In this document: piece by piece, positions 8,047 through 17,100 of the stretch
Layout of the letters: each line of letters starts with the position of its first letter
Numbering within the stretch: the stretch's first letter is position 1
NCBI GenBank assembly: GCA_041685555.1
Contig: JAWLFN010000019.1
Span: 1 to 20,484, forward strand
From: PWQG01 sp041685555
GTDB lineage: Bacteria; Pseudomonadota; Gammaproteobacteria; Pseudomonadales; Pseudohongiellaceae
DNA length: 20,484 nt
Direction of reading: 5' to 3'
Notes under the pieces: generated by a model
Database searches by the model: none
What the model saw: the letters and a program-made list of their open reading frames with translations, nothing else
Told to the model about the DNA's origin: nothing
Made by a program: the position numbers and the translations under genes

Positions 8047-9099
8047 GTGAATGCCCCCCGACAGTCGCTTTATCGAGGCCCGCTGATGGTGGACCTGCGA
8101 TCCACCCGGCTTACATCGGCAGAGAGCGAGCTGCTGGCGAATCCGCTGGTGGGTGGTGTGATTCTGTTCAGCCGCAACATCCAGTCGCCGGAGCAGGTTG
8201 GTGACCTGTGCGAGCAGATCCGGACGGTGTGCCCGGATCTGCTGCTGGCCGTCGACCAGGAGGGTGGGCGCGTGCAGCGTATGCGGCGAGGCTGGACACG
8301 ACTGCCGCCCATGCGTGTGCATGGAAGGCAGTTGCTCAGGGACCCGGACAGAGCCGAGTACCAGGCACGGGAACACGGATGGTTGATGGCAACTGAAGTG
8401 CTGGCCAGCGGCCTTGATCTGAGTTTCGCTCCGGTACTGGATCTGGATGTGGGAATCAGCACGGTGATCGGTGACAGGGCACTGGCGGATACGCCCGATG
8501 GAGTTGTCAGGTTGGCGCGGTCTTTCATCCAGGGCATGCGGGAGGCGGGCATGGCCGCCACTGGCAAGCACTTCCCCGGACACGGTCATGTGGCAACCGA
8601 TTCTCACCTGGGATTGCCGGATGATGACCGGAGTTTTTCCACACTGGAGCGCACCGACCTGTCCGTGTTTTCGCAGTGTCTGCCCCTGCTGGGGGGTATC
8701 ATGCCCGCTCATGTGCGCTACTCCAGTGTGGATGAAAGCCCGGCCGGATTCTCCCGCTTCTGGTTGCGGGAGGTGTTGCGCCAGCGGCTTGAATTCAATG
8801 GAGTCATCTTCAGTGATGACCTGAGCATGGCGGGCGCCGCCGTGGCCGGAGACATACCGGCCCGGGTGGATGCGGCGCTGGCGGCCGGATGTGATTGTCT
8901 GTTGGTGTGCAATGACCCCGGGGCAGCGGTAACGGCAGTGAATCATCTTGCCGCGGCGGATCATGATCCGGGCGACCGGCGGACGCTGTCCGCGCTCATC
9001 CGGCCCGAGGCACGGCGGCGGGCAAGGGACAGTATGGGTGGTCAGCGCTGGCGGCGGGCCTGTGAGCTGATGCACTCATTGGAAGGAGTTGCGCAATGA
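8047..9099 (+). CDS. nagZ: Beta-N-acetylhexosaminidase (glycoside hydrolase family 3)
   Basis: A 350-residue cytoplasmic GH3 enzyme that removes N-acetylglucosamine from muropeptides imported during peptidoglycan recycling. In beta-lactamase-inducing species its 1,6-anhydro-MurNAc-peptide products act as AmpR ligands. Motifs seen: GPLMVDLRS near the start, NPLVGGVILFSRN, AVDQEGGRVQRMR, the KHFPGHG loop (Lys174 to Gly180) with the catalytic histidine, and VIFSDDLSMAGA carrying the nucleophilic aspartate (Asp257 or Asp258). The GTG start at 8047 follows AGGAG by 11 nt and places GPLMVD as in E. coli NagZ (341 residues); ATG 8086 is a shorter alternative that would lose conserved residues. The stop overlaps the next start (ATGA at 9096-9099), so it is the head of a coupled cluster. 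Confidence 0.96.
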   Translation: MNAPRQSLYRGPLMVDLRSTRLTSAESELLANPLVGGVILFSRNIQSPEQVGDLCEQIRTVCPDLLLAVDQEGGRVQRMRRGWTRLPPMRVHGRQLLRDPDRAEYQAREHGWLMATEVLASGLDLSFAPVLDLDVGISTVIGDRALADTPDGVVRLARSFIQGMREAGMAATGKHFPGHGHVATDSHLGLPDDDRSFSTLERTDLSVFSQCLPLLGGIMPAHVRYSSVDESPAGFSRFWLREVLRQRLEFNGVIFSDDLSMAGAAVAGDIPARVDAALAAGCDCLLVCNDPGAAVTAVNHLAAADHDPGDRRTLSALIRPEARRRARDSMGGQRWRRACELMHSLEGVAQ

Positions 9100-9650
9100 G
9101 CCGGGAAGCCTACCAGCGGATGCTGGATGACGCGGATCAGTTGTATTCGCGGGCGGAGGTCTCGCGGGCCATCGACCGCGTGGCCGCGGCGCTTGCCGAG
9201 GATGTCGCTGACCAGGACCCGGTCCTGCTTTGCGTCATGAACGGCGGCATCGTGTTTGCCGGAGAGCTGCTGACCCGGTTGCCTTTCCGCCTGCAGCTGG
9301 ACCATGTCCATGCCAGCCGTTATCGTGGAGCACTCCGTGGTGGAGAGCTGGATTGGTCGCACCAGCCGGCCACGCCGCTTTCAGGGCGTTGCGTGGTGTT
9401 GCTGGATGACATTCTGGATGAGGGCGATACCCTGGCCGGGATCCGGAAGTGGTGTCTGGAGCAGGGGGGCGACCGGGTGGTCACGGCGGTGCTGGTGGAC
9501 AAACAGCATGATCGTCGTTGTCCGGAACTGCCTCGCGCCGATCATACCGCATTGTATGTGGAGGACCGTTATCTGTTCGGTTTCGGTATGGATTGTCGTG
9601 AGTACTGGCGCAACGCTCCGGGCATCTTCGCGATACGTGGAGGGGGTTGA
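9096..9650 (+). CDS. hpt: Hypoxanthine-guanine phosphoribosyltransferase
   Basis: A 184-residue type I phosphoribosyltransferase of purine salvage that converts hypoxanthine or guanine plus PRPP to IMP or GMP. Seen: the PPi-loop region LLCVMNGGIVFAGEL, LDHVHASRYRG, the PRPP-binding loop VVLLDDILDEGDTL (acidic pair Asp104-Asp105), VLVDKQH with the base-contacting lysine, and a FGFGMDCREYWRN segment typical of HPRT C-termini. A strong GGAAGG site precedes the ATG, which overlaps the nagZ stop. The stop TGA overlaps a TTG (TTGA at 9647-9650) that opens the next reading frame. Linkage to nagZ recalls gammaproteobacteria in which nagZ sits beside nucleotide-salvage genes. Base preference (hypoxanthine versus guanine) cannot be read from the sequence. 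Confidence 0.9.
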   Translation: MSREAYQRMLDDADQLYSRAEVSRAIDRVAAALAEDVADQDPVLLCVMNGGIVFAGELLTRLPFRLQLDHVHASRYRGALRGGELDWSHQPATPLSGRCVVLLDDILDEGDTLAGIRKWCLEQGGDRVVTAVLVDKQHDRRCPELPRADHTALYVEDRYLFGFGMDCREYWRNAPGIFAIRGGG

Positions 9651-11356
9651 CATTCAAGCTTGCCGGCCAGGCGCCGATACAGGCAGGAGAACCCCTGAAT
9701 GGTGCCCAGACCGGTATGGATCCACTCACTGTCGCAAAGGATGGCCTGGCCGCGATGATCCGCGGACACAGAATCCTGCTCCTGAGCGTGCCGCTGGTAC
9801 CGGCCGCGCTGGTGCTGATCTGGTTTGCGATGCGCCCGCCATTATTCGGATCCAGTGCAACCATGACGATCCATCCCGCGATGACGACCGCGGCGTCGCG
9901 CACACTGGAGCAGGAACTGACCACACAGGCGCACCGCATGCGGTCCGGACCTTTCATGCACTATCTTTTCGACGGAGCCGGTGAAGAAGGCGTTGGCGGA
10001 CATCAGAGTCCCGCGACGTTTCTTGAACAGCTCGCCATTGCGGTCGTTCCCGACACACGGCTGTTACAGCTGAGTTTCACGGCGCCCGATCGGGAAGTGC
10101 CACAGCGGGTGCTGGAACATCTGACCACGCGATTCATGGCGTACCACGAGGATGAGCGGATCCAGCGACTGCGGAGGGAAACGCGCGCCGTGCTGGATCG
10201 CATTGAATTGCTGGCCTCCGGTCTGTTCAATGATCTGGCACTGGGTCGGGAAGATACCGGTCCATGGCTGTCGGTGGCTGACGGGTTTCCGGGTAGCACT
10301 GTGCCGCGGCAGGTAGAGAAGGCGCTGATGAAACGCATTCTGATCGATTACGATCGCGCTCTGCAGGGTGATGGTGCCCTGACCCTGTTGGAGCCGCCAC
10401 TAGAGCCGGTCGATGTCCGGTCGCGCCCCTATGCCAGTGCAGCGGCGGGGACGTACGCGGTGACGCTGGTGATGCTGCTGGCGGTCCTGCTGCTGCGCCG
10501 GCACCAGGTGTCTCGTTCCTTCCCGGACCGACTGGCACGACGCCTGAATCTGCCCCTGGCCGGGGTGCTCCCGCTAGTCCCCGGAACAGCCCTGTCGGAA
10601 GAGCGCGACGCGACCACCCTCCCGGCGGATGTCGGATATGCCGAAGCCATGCGTTCTCTGCGAACGGCACTATTGCAGGCCCGCCGCACGAGCGCGGACG
10701 ACACCGGGTTACTGCGCCGGCAGGGCCGTGTTGTGCTGGTGGCAGCTCCGGAGTCAGCCTCCGGCACCTCCACCGTGGCGATCAATCTGGCGCTGATGGC
10801 CGGTCAGGTCGAACGGGTCCTGTTGCTGGATGCCAATCTTCGTTTCGGGAATGATGCAAGGGCATTCTGTGGTCTGGGCCGTGAGGTCGCGGGATTGTCC
10901 CATCTGGTGGCGGGCGCCGCGCCAATGCGGCGGTGTCTGCATCCCATGGAAAACGCCGGTATCGACGTCATTCCAGCCGGGGTGGTTCCTCCGAATCCAC
11001 AGGAACTTCTGTCCAGTTCACGACTTCGACGTGTACTCAGGGTATTGAAATACCGCTATGACCTGATCATCATTGATGGGCCGGCAACGCGTCAGCATGG
11101 TGATGCCGAGCTGTTGTCAGCGCTTGCCGATCAGTTATTGTTCGTGGTGCGCCCCGGGCGTGTTGATCCATCGGCGGTGATGACGGGACTGTCGCGTCTG
11201 CGGCGGGCCGGCCATGAGAGACTGTATCCGATGATGGTCTGTAATGCGGTGGATGCTCCATTGCTGCAGCGCTATGGATATACCGGATGGATGGCGGGTA
11301 CAGTCGGCAGTTATCGGTATGGTAGCCCCGGTGGAAGGTTCCTGGCGAATGGATGA
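9647..11356 (+). CDS. Wzc/CpsD-like polysaccharide co-polymerase with degenerate tyrosine-kinase ATPase domain
   Basis: A 569-residue inner-membrane protein with polysaccharide co-polymerase layout: transmembrane helix 1 at about residues 43-62, a short periplasmic part, helix 2 at about 262-283, and a cytoplasmic P-loop domain. In that domain the Walker A is APESASGTST (368-377), with Thr374 where bacterial tyrosine kinases have the invariant lysine. Walker A' is VLLLDANLRF (Asp395) and Walker B is LIIIDGPA (Asp477). The tail RYGYTGWMAGTVGSYRYG is tyrosine-rich, like BY-kinase phosphorylation clusters. It is shorter than Wzc (about 720). No wzx, wzy or glycosyltransferase gene lies nearby. 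The start is uncertain: TTG 9647 overlaps the hpt stop and has GGAGG 3 nt upstream; ATG 9716 begins where Wzz-like similarity begins; ATG 9755 is reached by a mini-ORF (9699-9758). Catalytic activity is doubtful. Confidence 0.78.
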   Translation: MTFKLAGQAPIQAGEPLNGAQTGMDPLTVAKDGLAAMIRGHRILLLSVPLVPAALVLIWFAMRPPLFGSSATMTIHPAMTTAASRTLEQELTTQAHRMRSGPFMHYLFDGAGEEGVGGHQSPATFLEQLAIAVVPDTRLLQLSFTAPDREVPQRVLEHLTTRFMAYHEDERIQRLRRETRAVLDRIELLASGLFNDLALGREDTGPWLSVADGFPGSTVPRQVEKALMKRILIDYDRALQGDGALTLLEPPLEPVDVRSRPYASAAAGTYAVTLVMLLAVLLLRRHQVSRSFPDRLARRLNLPLAGVLPLVPGTALSEERDATTLPADVGYAEAMRSLRTALLQARRTSADDTGLLRRQGRVVLVAAPESASGTSTVAINLALMAGQVERVLLLDANLRFGNDARAFCGLGREVAGLSHLVAGAAPMRRCLHPMENAGIDVIPAGVVPPNPQELLSSSRLRRVLRVLKYRYDLIIIDGPATRQHGDAELLSALADQLLFVVRPGRVDPSAVMTGLSRLRRAGHERLYPMMVCNAVDAPLLQRYGYTGWMAGTVGSYRYGSPGGRFLANG

Positions 11357-11377
11357 ACAGGGCAGGGAGGTAGCATC

Positions 11378-11617
11378 ATGAATGTGGATGAACTGCGCGC
11401 CTGCCTGCAGGCGACAGAGGAACCACGGGATACTCCTGTCGTGGAGCCGCGGGACCAGGCTCCCGAGCCCGAGCGGGATCGACTGAGAGAAATAGAAATG
11501 GCAGCCAGACTGGGCTATCTGCTCTGTCAGTGCACCTGGCCCCCGCAGATCATGGTCATGAGCGGTGACGGGGGAATGTTCACCTGTCCACGATGCCATC
11601 GCCGGCGGGACTTCTGA
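11378..11617 (+). CDS. Small putative zinc-ribbon protein, unknown function
   Basis: A 79-residue protein I do not recognise. Residues 1-40 are acidic and proline-rich with no clear fold. The C-terminal half (about 42-79) contains CQC at 50-52 and CPRC at 70-73, separated by 17 residues, a spacing compatible with a single zinc ribbon or knuckle, and ends in a basic HRRRDF. AGGGAGG about 8 nt before ATG 11378 is an excellent ribosome binding site, which supports real translation. It starts 22 bp after the Wzc-like gene and is probably transcribed with it. A regulatory or nucleic-acid-binding role is possible from the ribbon and basic tail, but nothing in the sequence proves it. Confidence 0.7.
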   Translation: MNVDELRACLQATEEPRDTPVVEPRDQAPEPERDRLREIEMAARLGYLLCQCTWPPQIMVMSGDGGMFTCPRCHRRRDF

Positions 11618-11704
11618 CCGTATGGCCCTCTGGTGGCCGACGCGGCATGACTCATGCTACAAATGGGTTTCCATATCGCAAACGCTGCTGGAGGCATGCC
11701 CTTG

Positions 11705-12268
11705 ATGAACGAGACCAGCTTCGATCCCGGGGCGTTCAGCCGGGAGATTCCGGTGGTTGATGGTCCGGCACCGGTCCATCTCTGGGACCCGCCTTTCTGC
11801 GGGGATATCGATATACGTATTGCCCGTGACGGAACCTGGTATTACCAGGGATCGCCGATTCGGCGTGAGGCAATGGTGCGATTGTTCAGTTCGGTGTTGA
11901 AGAGAGAGGGAGATCGGTATTTCCTGGTCACGCCAATCGAGAAGGTCGGCATTACCGTGGAGGATTGCCCGTTTGTGGCGGTGGCGATCGAGCACCGTGA
12001 GGTGGACGGAGAACCGTTGATCCGGTTTCACCTGAACAATGGCGAAACGGTGAAACTGAATGGCGATCACGAGCTGAGAGTCGAGCAGCCGGGGGCCGGC
12101 GAACAACCGCACCCGGTTCTGTCCGTGCGGGACGGTCTGGAAGCACTGCTGACCCGATCGGTGTTCTATGAGCTGGTCGATCTCGCCGACCGTCAACAGG
12201 ATGGCTCGGAGGAAACGCAGCTGATGATCCGCAGCGCCGGTCGACGTTTCCGCTTGGGCGCATTGTGA
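11705..12268 (+). CDS. DUF1285 domain protein
   Basis: A 187-residue soluble protein matching the DUF1285 family as I remember it: the opening PPFCGDIDIRIARDGTWYYQGSPIRREAMVRLFSSVLKREGD and the following YFLVTPIEKVGITVEDCPFVAV are its hallmark. No function is firmly established for the family. The protein is beta-rich and acidic, with no signal peptide or membrane helix. GGAGG at 11690-11694 is spaced 10 nt from ATG 11705; ATG 11696 is too close to that site, and ATG 11654 would add an unsupported extension. TGCTACAAA around 11655 could be a weak extended -10 of its own promoter. It lies between the zinc-ribbon gene and etfBA, with a separate promoter predicted for etfBA. Confidence 0.85.
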   Translation: MNETSFDPGAFSREIPVVDGPAPVHLWDPPFCGDIDIRIARDGTWYYQGSPIRREAMVRLFSSVLKREGDRYFLVTPIEKVGITVEDCPFVAVAIEHREVDGEPLIRFHLNNGETVKLNGDHELRVEQPGAGEQPHPVLSVRDGLEALLTRSVFYELVDLADRQQDGSEETQLMIRSAGRRFRLGAL

Positions 12269-12299
12269 GGCCCTTGCATTGTGTTGTCCGGGCTTCAAG

Positions 12300-12328
12300 T
12301 TGACGGAAGTACCCAAAAACGTCATCAT
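12300..12328 (+). promoter_or_regulatory. Predicted etfBA promoter
   Basis: TTGACG (12300-12305) matches the -35 consensus at five of six positions; CATCAT (12323-12328), 17 bp downstream, matches the -10 at four of six. This would give a leader of about 45 nt before etfB. No hairpin terminator for the preceding DUF1285 gene is visible in the 111-bp gap. Confidence 0.42.
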
Positions 12329-12379
12329 TACCGGCCTTTCTAGACACCCATCCTGAACTAGCAGACGATTGGAGAATCC

Positions 12380-13129
12380 ATGAAGGTTCTTGTAGCAGTG
12401 AAGCGTGTACTTGATGCGTACGTGAAGGTGCGAGTCAAGGCGGACAACAGCGGCGTCGACCTGGCGAATGCGAAAATGGCCATCAATCCATTTTGCGAAA
12501 TCGCGGTGGAAGAGGCGGTCCGACTCAAGGAGCAGGGCGTGGCCGAAGAGGTGATCGTGGTTTCGATCGGCGAGAAGGCCTGTCAGGAGCAGATTCGCAC
12601 GGCATTGGCACTGGGCGCGGATCGTGGCATTCATGTGGAGGCTGACAATGGCCTGCAGCCGCTTGCCGTGGCGAAGTTGCTCAAGGGTATCGTGGAGAAA
12701 GAGTCAGTGGACCTGGTGTTGATGGGCAAGCAGTCCATCGATTCCGATAACAACCAGGTGGGTCAGATGCTGGGGGCTTTGACGGGGATGCCGCAGGGCA
12801 CGTTCGCCTGCAAGCTGGAAGTGGCTGATGGCAAAGCCAGAGTGACCCGCGAGATTGATGGCGGGGAACAGACCGTTGCACTGCAACTGCCAGCTGTTGT
12901 GACGACCGACCTGCGCCTCAACGAGCCACGTTATGCTTCATTGCCCAACATCATGAAAGCGAAGAAAAAGACCATCGATACGTTGACGCCCGATGAACTG
13001 GATGTCGACACCACCTCGGGTCTCAAAGTGATCAGCGTCGAGCCGCCTCCGGGACGCGCTGCGGGCATCATCGTGGACAGTGTGGACGAGCTGATCGAAA
13101 AACTGAAGAACGAAGCCAAGGTCATCTGA
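12380..13129 (+). CDS. etfB: Electron transfer flavoprotein, beta subunit
   Basis: A 249-residue subunit of the heterodimeric ETF, which accepts electrons from acyl-CoA and other dehydrogenases and passes them to ETF-ubiquinone oxidoreductase. Characteristic segments: MKVLVAVKRVLDAYVKVRVK, MAINPFCEIAVEEAVRLKE, the nucleotide (AMP)-binding region around LALGADRGIHVE, MGKQSIDSDNNQVGQML, and the partner-recognition loop region DLRLNEPRYASLPNIMKAKKK. Length matches group I ETF-beta (about 250). GGAG lies 6 nt upstream of the ATG. etfA follows after 34 bp with its own strong site, the standard etfBA order. No dehydrogenase or ETF-QO gene is adjacent, so its electron donors must be encoded elsewhere; this is the housekeeping (non-bifurcating) type. 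Confidence 0.97.
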   Translation: MKVLVAVKRVLDAYVKVRVKADNSGVDLANAKMAINPFCEIAVEEAVRLKEQGVAEEVIVVSIGEKACQEQIRTALALGADRGIHVEADNGLQPLAVAKLLKGIVEKESVDLVLMGKQSIDSDNNQVGQMLGALTGMPQGTFACKLEVADGKARVTREIDGGEQTVALQLPAVVTTDLRLNEPRYASLPNIMKAKKKTIDTLTPDELDVDTTSGLKVISVEPPPGRAAGIIVDSVDELIEKLKNEAKVI

Positions 13130-13163
13130 AAATCCGGCGAAACGCATTGAAGGAGGCGAAACC

Positions 13164-14093
13164 ATGAGCGTACTGGTAGTTGCAGAGCATGATAATGCGT
13201 CGCTGGGTGCGACGACACTGAGTACCATTGCAGCAGCAGCGGAGCTCGGACAGGGTATGGAAGTGCTGGTGGCTGGCGGCGGATGTCAGGCCGTGGCCGA
13301 TGAGGCGGCGGCTGTCAGTGGCGTGAGCAAGGTGAGACTGGCTGATCATGCCGCCTATGAGCATCAATTGCCGGAAAACCTGGCTGAGCTGATCGCGGAG
13401 ATCGGCAAGGACTACTCGCACATACTGGCGCCGGCCACGACCACGGGCAAGAATCTGATGCCACGGGTGGCGGCGTTGCTGGATGTGACGCAGATTTCCG
13501 ACATCACGGCAGTAAAGTCGGAGGACACCTTCGTCAGGCCGATCTACGCAGGCAATGCTCTGGCCACGGTACAGTCCACCGATGCCGTCAAGGTGATCAC
13601 CGTGCGGGGTACGTCTTTCGACGCGGTTGATGCCCATGGGGGGCAGGCCGCCGTGGAGAAACTGGACATCGTCAAGGAGCAGGACATCGCTGAATTTGTG
13701 GGCGAGGAATTGACCGAATCCGAGCGGCCGGATCTGACGGCGGCTTCGGTGGTGATTTCTGGCGGACGAGGCATGCAGAATGGCGAGAACTTTGCCATTC
13801 TGGAGAAGGTGGCGGACAAGCTGGGCGCCGCCATGGGCGCTTCCCGCGCGGCGGTGGATGCCGGCTTCGTTCCCAACGATATGCAGGTAGGGCAGACCGG
13901 CAAGATCGTGGCCCCGAACCTGTATATCGCGGTGGGTATCTCCGGTGCTATCCAGCACTTGGCCGGCATGAAGGATAGTAAGGTGATCGTGGCCATCAAC
14001 AAGGACGAAGAGGCGCCGATTTTCCAGGTGGCCGATTACGGCCTTGTGGCGGACCTGTTCGAGGCCGTACCGGAATTGGAGTCGAAGCTCTGA
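13164..14093 (+). CDS. etfA: Electron transfer flavoprotein, alpha subunit
   Basis: A 309-residue FAD-binding partner of EtfB. The N-terminal domain (MSVLVVAEHDNASLGATTLSTIAAA) is ETF-like. The C-terminal FAD domain has the diagnostic SGGRGMQNGENF, SRAAVDAGFVPNDMQVGQTGKIVAPNLYIAVGISGAIQHLAGM and VIVAINKDEEAPIFQVADYGLVADLF. A near-perfect AAGGAGG ribosome binding site precedes the ATG. The gene ends 47 bp before a strong bidirectional terminator that also serves rne on the other strand. Length and motif order are those of the family, with nothing missing. Confidence 0.98.
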   Translation: MSVLVVAEHDNASLGATTLSTIAAAAELGQGMEVLVAGGGCQAVADEAAAVSGVSKVRLADHAAYEHQLPENLAELIAEIGKDYSHILAPATTTGKNLMPRVAALLDVTQISDITAVKSEDTFVRPIYAGNALATVQSTDAVKVITVRGTSFDAVDAHGGQAAVEKLDIVKEQDIAEFVGEELTESERPDLTAASVVISGGRGMQNGENFAILEKVADKLGAAMGASRAAVDAGFVPNDMQVGQTGKIVAPNLYIAVGISGAIQHLAGMKDSKVIVAINKDEEAPIFQVADYGLVADLFEAVPELESKL

Positions 14094-14140
14094 GTATGAG
14101 GATGGCCCGCTCATCCACCTGACCCACTGGTATTCGGACA

Positions 14141-14180
14141 GGCACAAAAAACCCGGCATCAAGGCCGGGTTTTTTGTGCC
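14141..14180. terminator. Bidirectional intrinsic terminator between etfA and rne
   Basis: A perfect 17-bp inverted repeat: ggcacaaaaaacccggc (14141-14157) and gccgggttttttgtgcc (14164-14180) around a 6-nt loop. The GC-rich inner stem followed by T6 on each strand makes it an intrinsic terminator in both directions for the convergent etfBA and rne transcripts. Confidence 0.95.
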
Positions 14181-14192
14181 AGCGCTATCTGG

Positions 14193-17100
14193 TCATTCCT
14201 GACCGGATCCACCTTCCTCGTTGGCTTTCTCTTGTTGCTGGCGCCGTCGCAGTTCCCTGGGATCGTTGGGCGCCCGGCCACGGGGAGCCACGGGGGTGGC
14301 AGTGGGCCTGGTTTTATTGTCATCGCTGTCCTTGCTGTCGTTCTTCTCGCCTTTGGAAGCCGGTTCCGCATCGATACCCGGTTTGTCGGATGACGGGGCC
14401 GAACTGTCTTCTGGGGCGGACTTTTTCCTGCGCGGCGACGATGTTGTCTTCTTGCGGGCGGGGGCCTTCTTCTTTGTTCCCTCCGGAGTCTGTTTTTTGC
14501 TTTCTGACGGCGTTTCGTCGGAAGGCTTGGTCTCTGCATCCTGCGCCCCGGCCTTGTGCTCCTCCGATTGCTCCTTGCCGGCATCGGCGTCCGCCGCGCT
14601 GGACGTATCCTCTTCGGTCCGGGCCTTCTTGCGACTCGCGGCACTCTTGCCGCCCCGACTGCCTCTTGCTCGTCTGGCCGGCGCCTTGGCCGAGGTATCT
14701 TTCTCGCCGTTTTCGCCGGATTCCGGCGCATCAGCGTCAGCAGGCCTGTCATCGGCGACGGGAGCCTTGTCTTTTTTGTCGCCACCTTCCTCGGTTGGTG
14801 GCGTCTTCTTTCTGGTGGAAGACTTTCTGCCGGTTCCCTTCTTGCGATCGCCGGAAGTACTTTTCTTCTTCTCCGGCCGGTCCGAAGCATCTTCCGTGGA
14901 GGGTGGCTCTGACGTTGTCCTCTCTTCGGTATCGGACGGGGCGGCTTCCACTTTCTGTTGCCGTGATACACTCGCAGGTCGTTCGGATGTAACGGTATCC
15001 TGCGACGATTGCTCTGTATCGGCCGGCGTATCCGCCTTCACGTCCTCCGCCGATTCCTCGGGCATGGGACCACGATGACGGGGTGTCGTGTTCCGAGGCT
15101 TGCGCCCCTGACGCCGACGGGGACGATCATCATCCTGCTTGCTCTTGTTGTCGGCTTGCTCCGTGCCAGCATCATCCGGCCCGGCGTTCGATTTCGCCTG
15201 ATGGTCCGCATTCTCTGCCTGCTCGGTGGCCTTGCCGCCGCGTCGTCGCGGCTTGGGGGGGCGGGACTTGTTGCGCCCGCCCCGGGGCTTTTCGTCCCGG
15301 TTCTCGTCATCGGAGCGTGCGTCCTTGCCGGCGGTAGCGGGCTGTTTCCTGTTGTCGTTGCCGCCTTCGCTGCGTTTGCGGCGACCATCGCCACGGTTAC
15401 CGCCGGAGCCTGCGCGGCCTTCGCTGCGCTCGGTGGATTTGCCATCCTTGCCGGCGCTGTCCTGGCGACGGTTATCCTCCCGGTCGCCGGATGCTGCTCC
15501 AGCGCCCCGGCCACCGTCCTGGCGACCACTGCCGCCTCGACGGTTATTGCGCCCACCACGGGAGCGCTGTCCGCCACGGGAGCGTGATACCTCGGAGGCA
15601 CGACTGTCCTGCTGCTTGCGATCACGCGTTTCGGCGGCTTCGTCCTCTTCGTCATTGGCCGCGGTGGAAAGCAGTCCACTGAAGGCAGAGAACAATGAAC
15701 TGAACAGTCCTTTCCGGCGTGCGGACTGGTCGGGCTCGGTGGCCGTTGCCGGTGCTGACGTCGGTCGCGGTGTGGTCACGCGCGGTGCCTGCACAGCCGC
15801 TTTCTGTGGCGGTGGTGTCGGTTTGTCCCGATGCAGGACTTCCTCGGGCTCCACATCACCATCGATCTCGTAACTGGGTGCTGAACTCTTCTCGACGTCC
15901 TGTTGGTTGATGTTCTGGATCTCGTAGTGCGGCGTCTCCAGGTGCGGGTTGGGGACGATGACAACCCGGGCATGGCTCTGGGTCTCGATATCGGCCACGG
16001 CCTGCCGCTTCTCGTTCAGCAGATAGGACGCGACGGCGATCGGGACGATGGCCCGGATTTCCGCCGTGCGTTGCTTGTTGGCTTCTTCCTGCAATACCCG
16101 CAGGATGGACAGGCACAGGGACTTGATATCACGTATGACGCCCTGACCATTACAGCGCGGGCAGACAATGGCGCTGGTCTCTTCCAGGGATGGCCGCAGA
16201 CGCTGCCGGGACATCTCCAGCAATCCGAAACGCGAGATCCGGCCGACCTGCACGCGGGCGCGATCCGCTTCCAGCACGTCGCGCATCCGGTTCTCGACCT
16301 CCTTCTGATTGCGATTTGCACTCATGTCGATGAAGTCGATGACCACCAGGCCGCCCATGTCGCGCAGGCGCAACTGACGGGCGATTTCCTCGGCGGCTTC
16401 CATATTGGTGGTCAGCGCCGTTTCCTCGATGTCCGCACCACGTGTCGACCGTGAAGAGTTGATATCGATGGAGATCAATGCCTCGGTCGGGTCGATGACA
16501 ATGGAGCCTCCGGACGGCAATTTCACCTCGCGCTGGAACGCCGACTCGATCTGCGCCTCGATCTGGTATCGGTTGAACAGCGGCAGGGCGTCCTCGTAGA
16601 GTTTGATCCGGGACTCGTAGTGAGGCATGACCTGCCGCACGAAGTTGATGGCTTCCTCGTAGGCATCCCTGGTATCAAACAGGACCTCACCGATATCCTG
16701 GCGCAGGTAGTCCCGGATGGTCCGGATGATGACATTGCTTTCCTGGAAGATCAGAAAGGGGGCGGACCGCTTTTTTGATGCTTCAGTGATGGAATCCCAG
16801 AGGGTGAGGAGGTAGTCCAGATCCCACTGCAGTTCCTCTTGCTGCTTGCCGACACCGGCGGTGCGGACGATAACGCCCATGCCGTCGAGGATATTGAGAC
16901 TGCTGATGATTTCCCGCATCTCGGCGCGTTCATCACCTTCGATTCGCCGTGAAATGCCCCCGGCACGGGGATTATTGGGCATCAGCACCAGGTAGCGGCC
17001 GGCGAGGCTGATATAGGTGGTCAGCGCGGCGCCCTTGTTGCCACGCTCCTCCTTCTCCACCTGGACGATGACCTCGGTGCCCTCGGCCACCAGGTCCTTG

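Noticed and set aside
8023..9075. 350-codon minus-strand ORF opposite nagZ
   Set aside because: An antisense shadow of a high-GC gene. The sense strand encodes an intact NagZ with all motifs; the antisense translation shows no family features.
9304..9984. 226-codon plus-strand ORF across the hpt/Wzc-like junction
   Set aside because: Out of frame with both well-supported genes and lacking any conserved motif.
14221..15078. 285-codon plus-strand ORF, plus other long ORFs at 14556-14912, 15009-15587, 15226-15873 and 14159-14971 (-)
   Set aside because: They lie opposite or out of frame with the low-complexity, arginine-, lysine- and acid-rich tail of rne. The long open frames follow from the biased codon composition; their translations are serine/leucine/arginine-rich with no domain.
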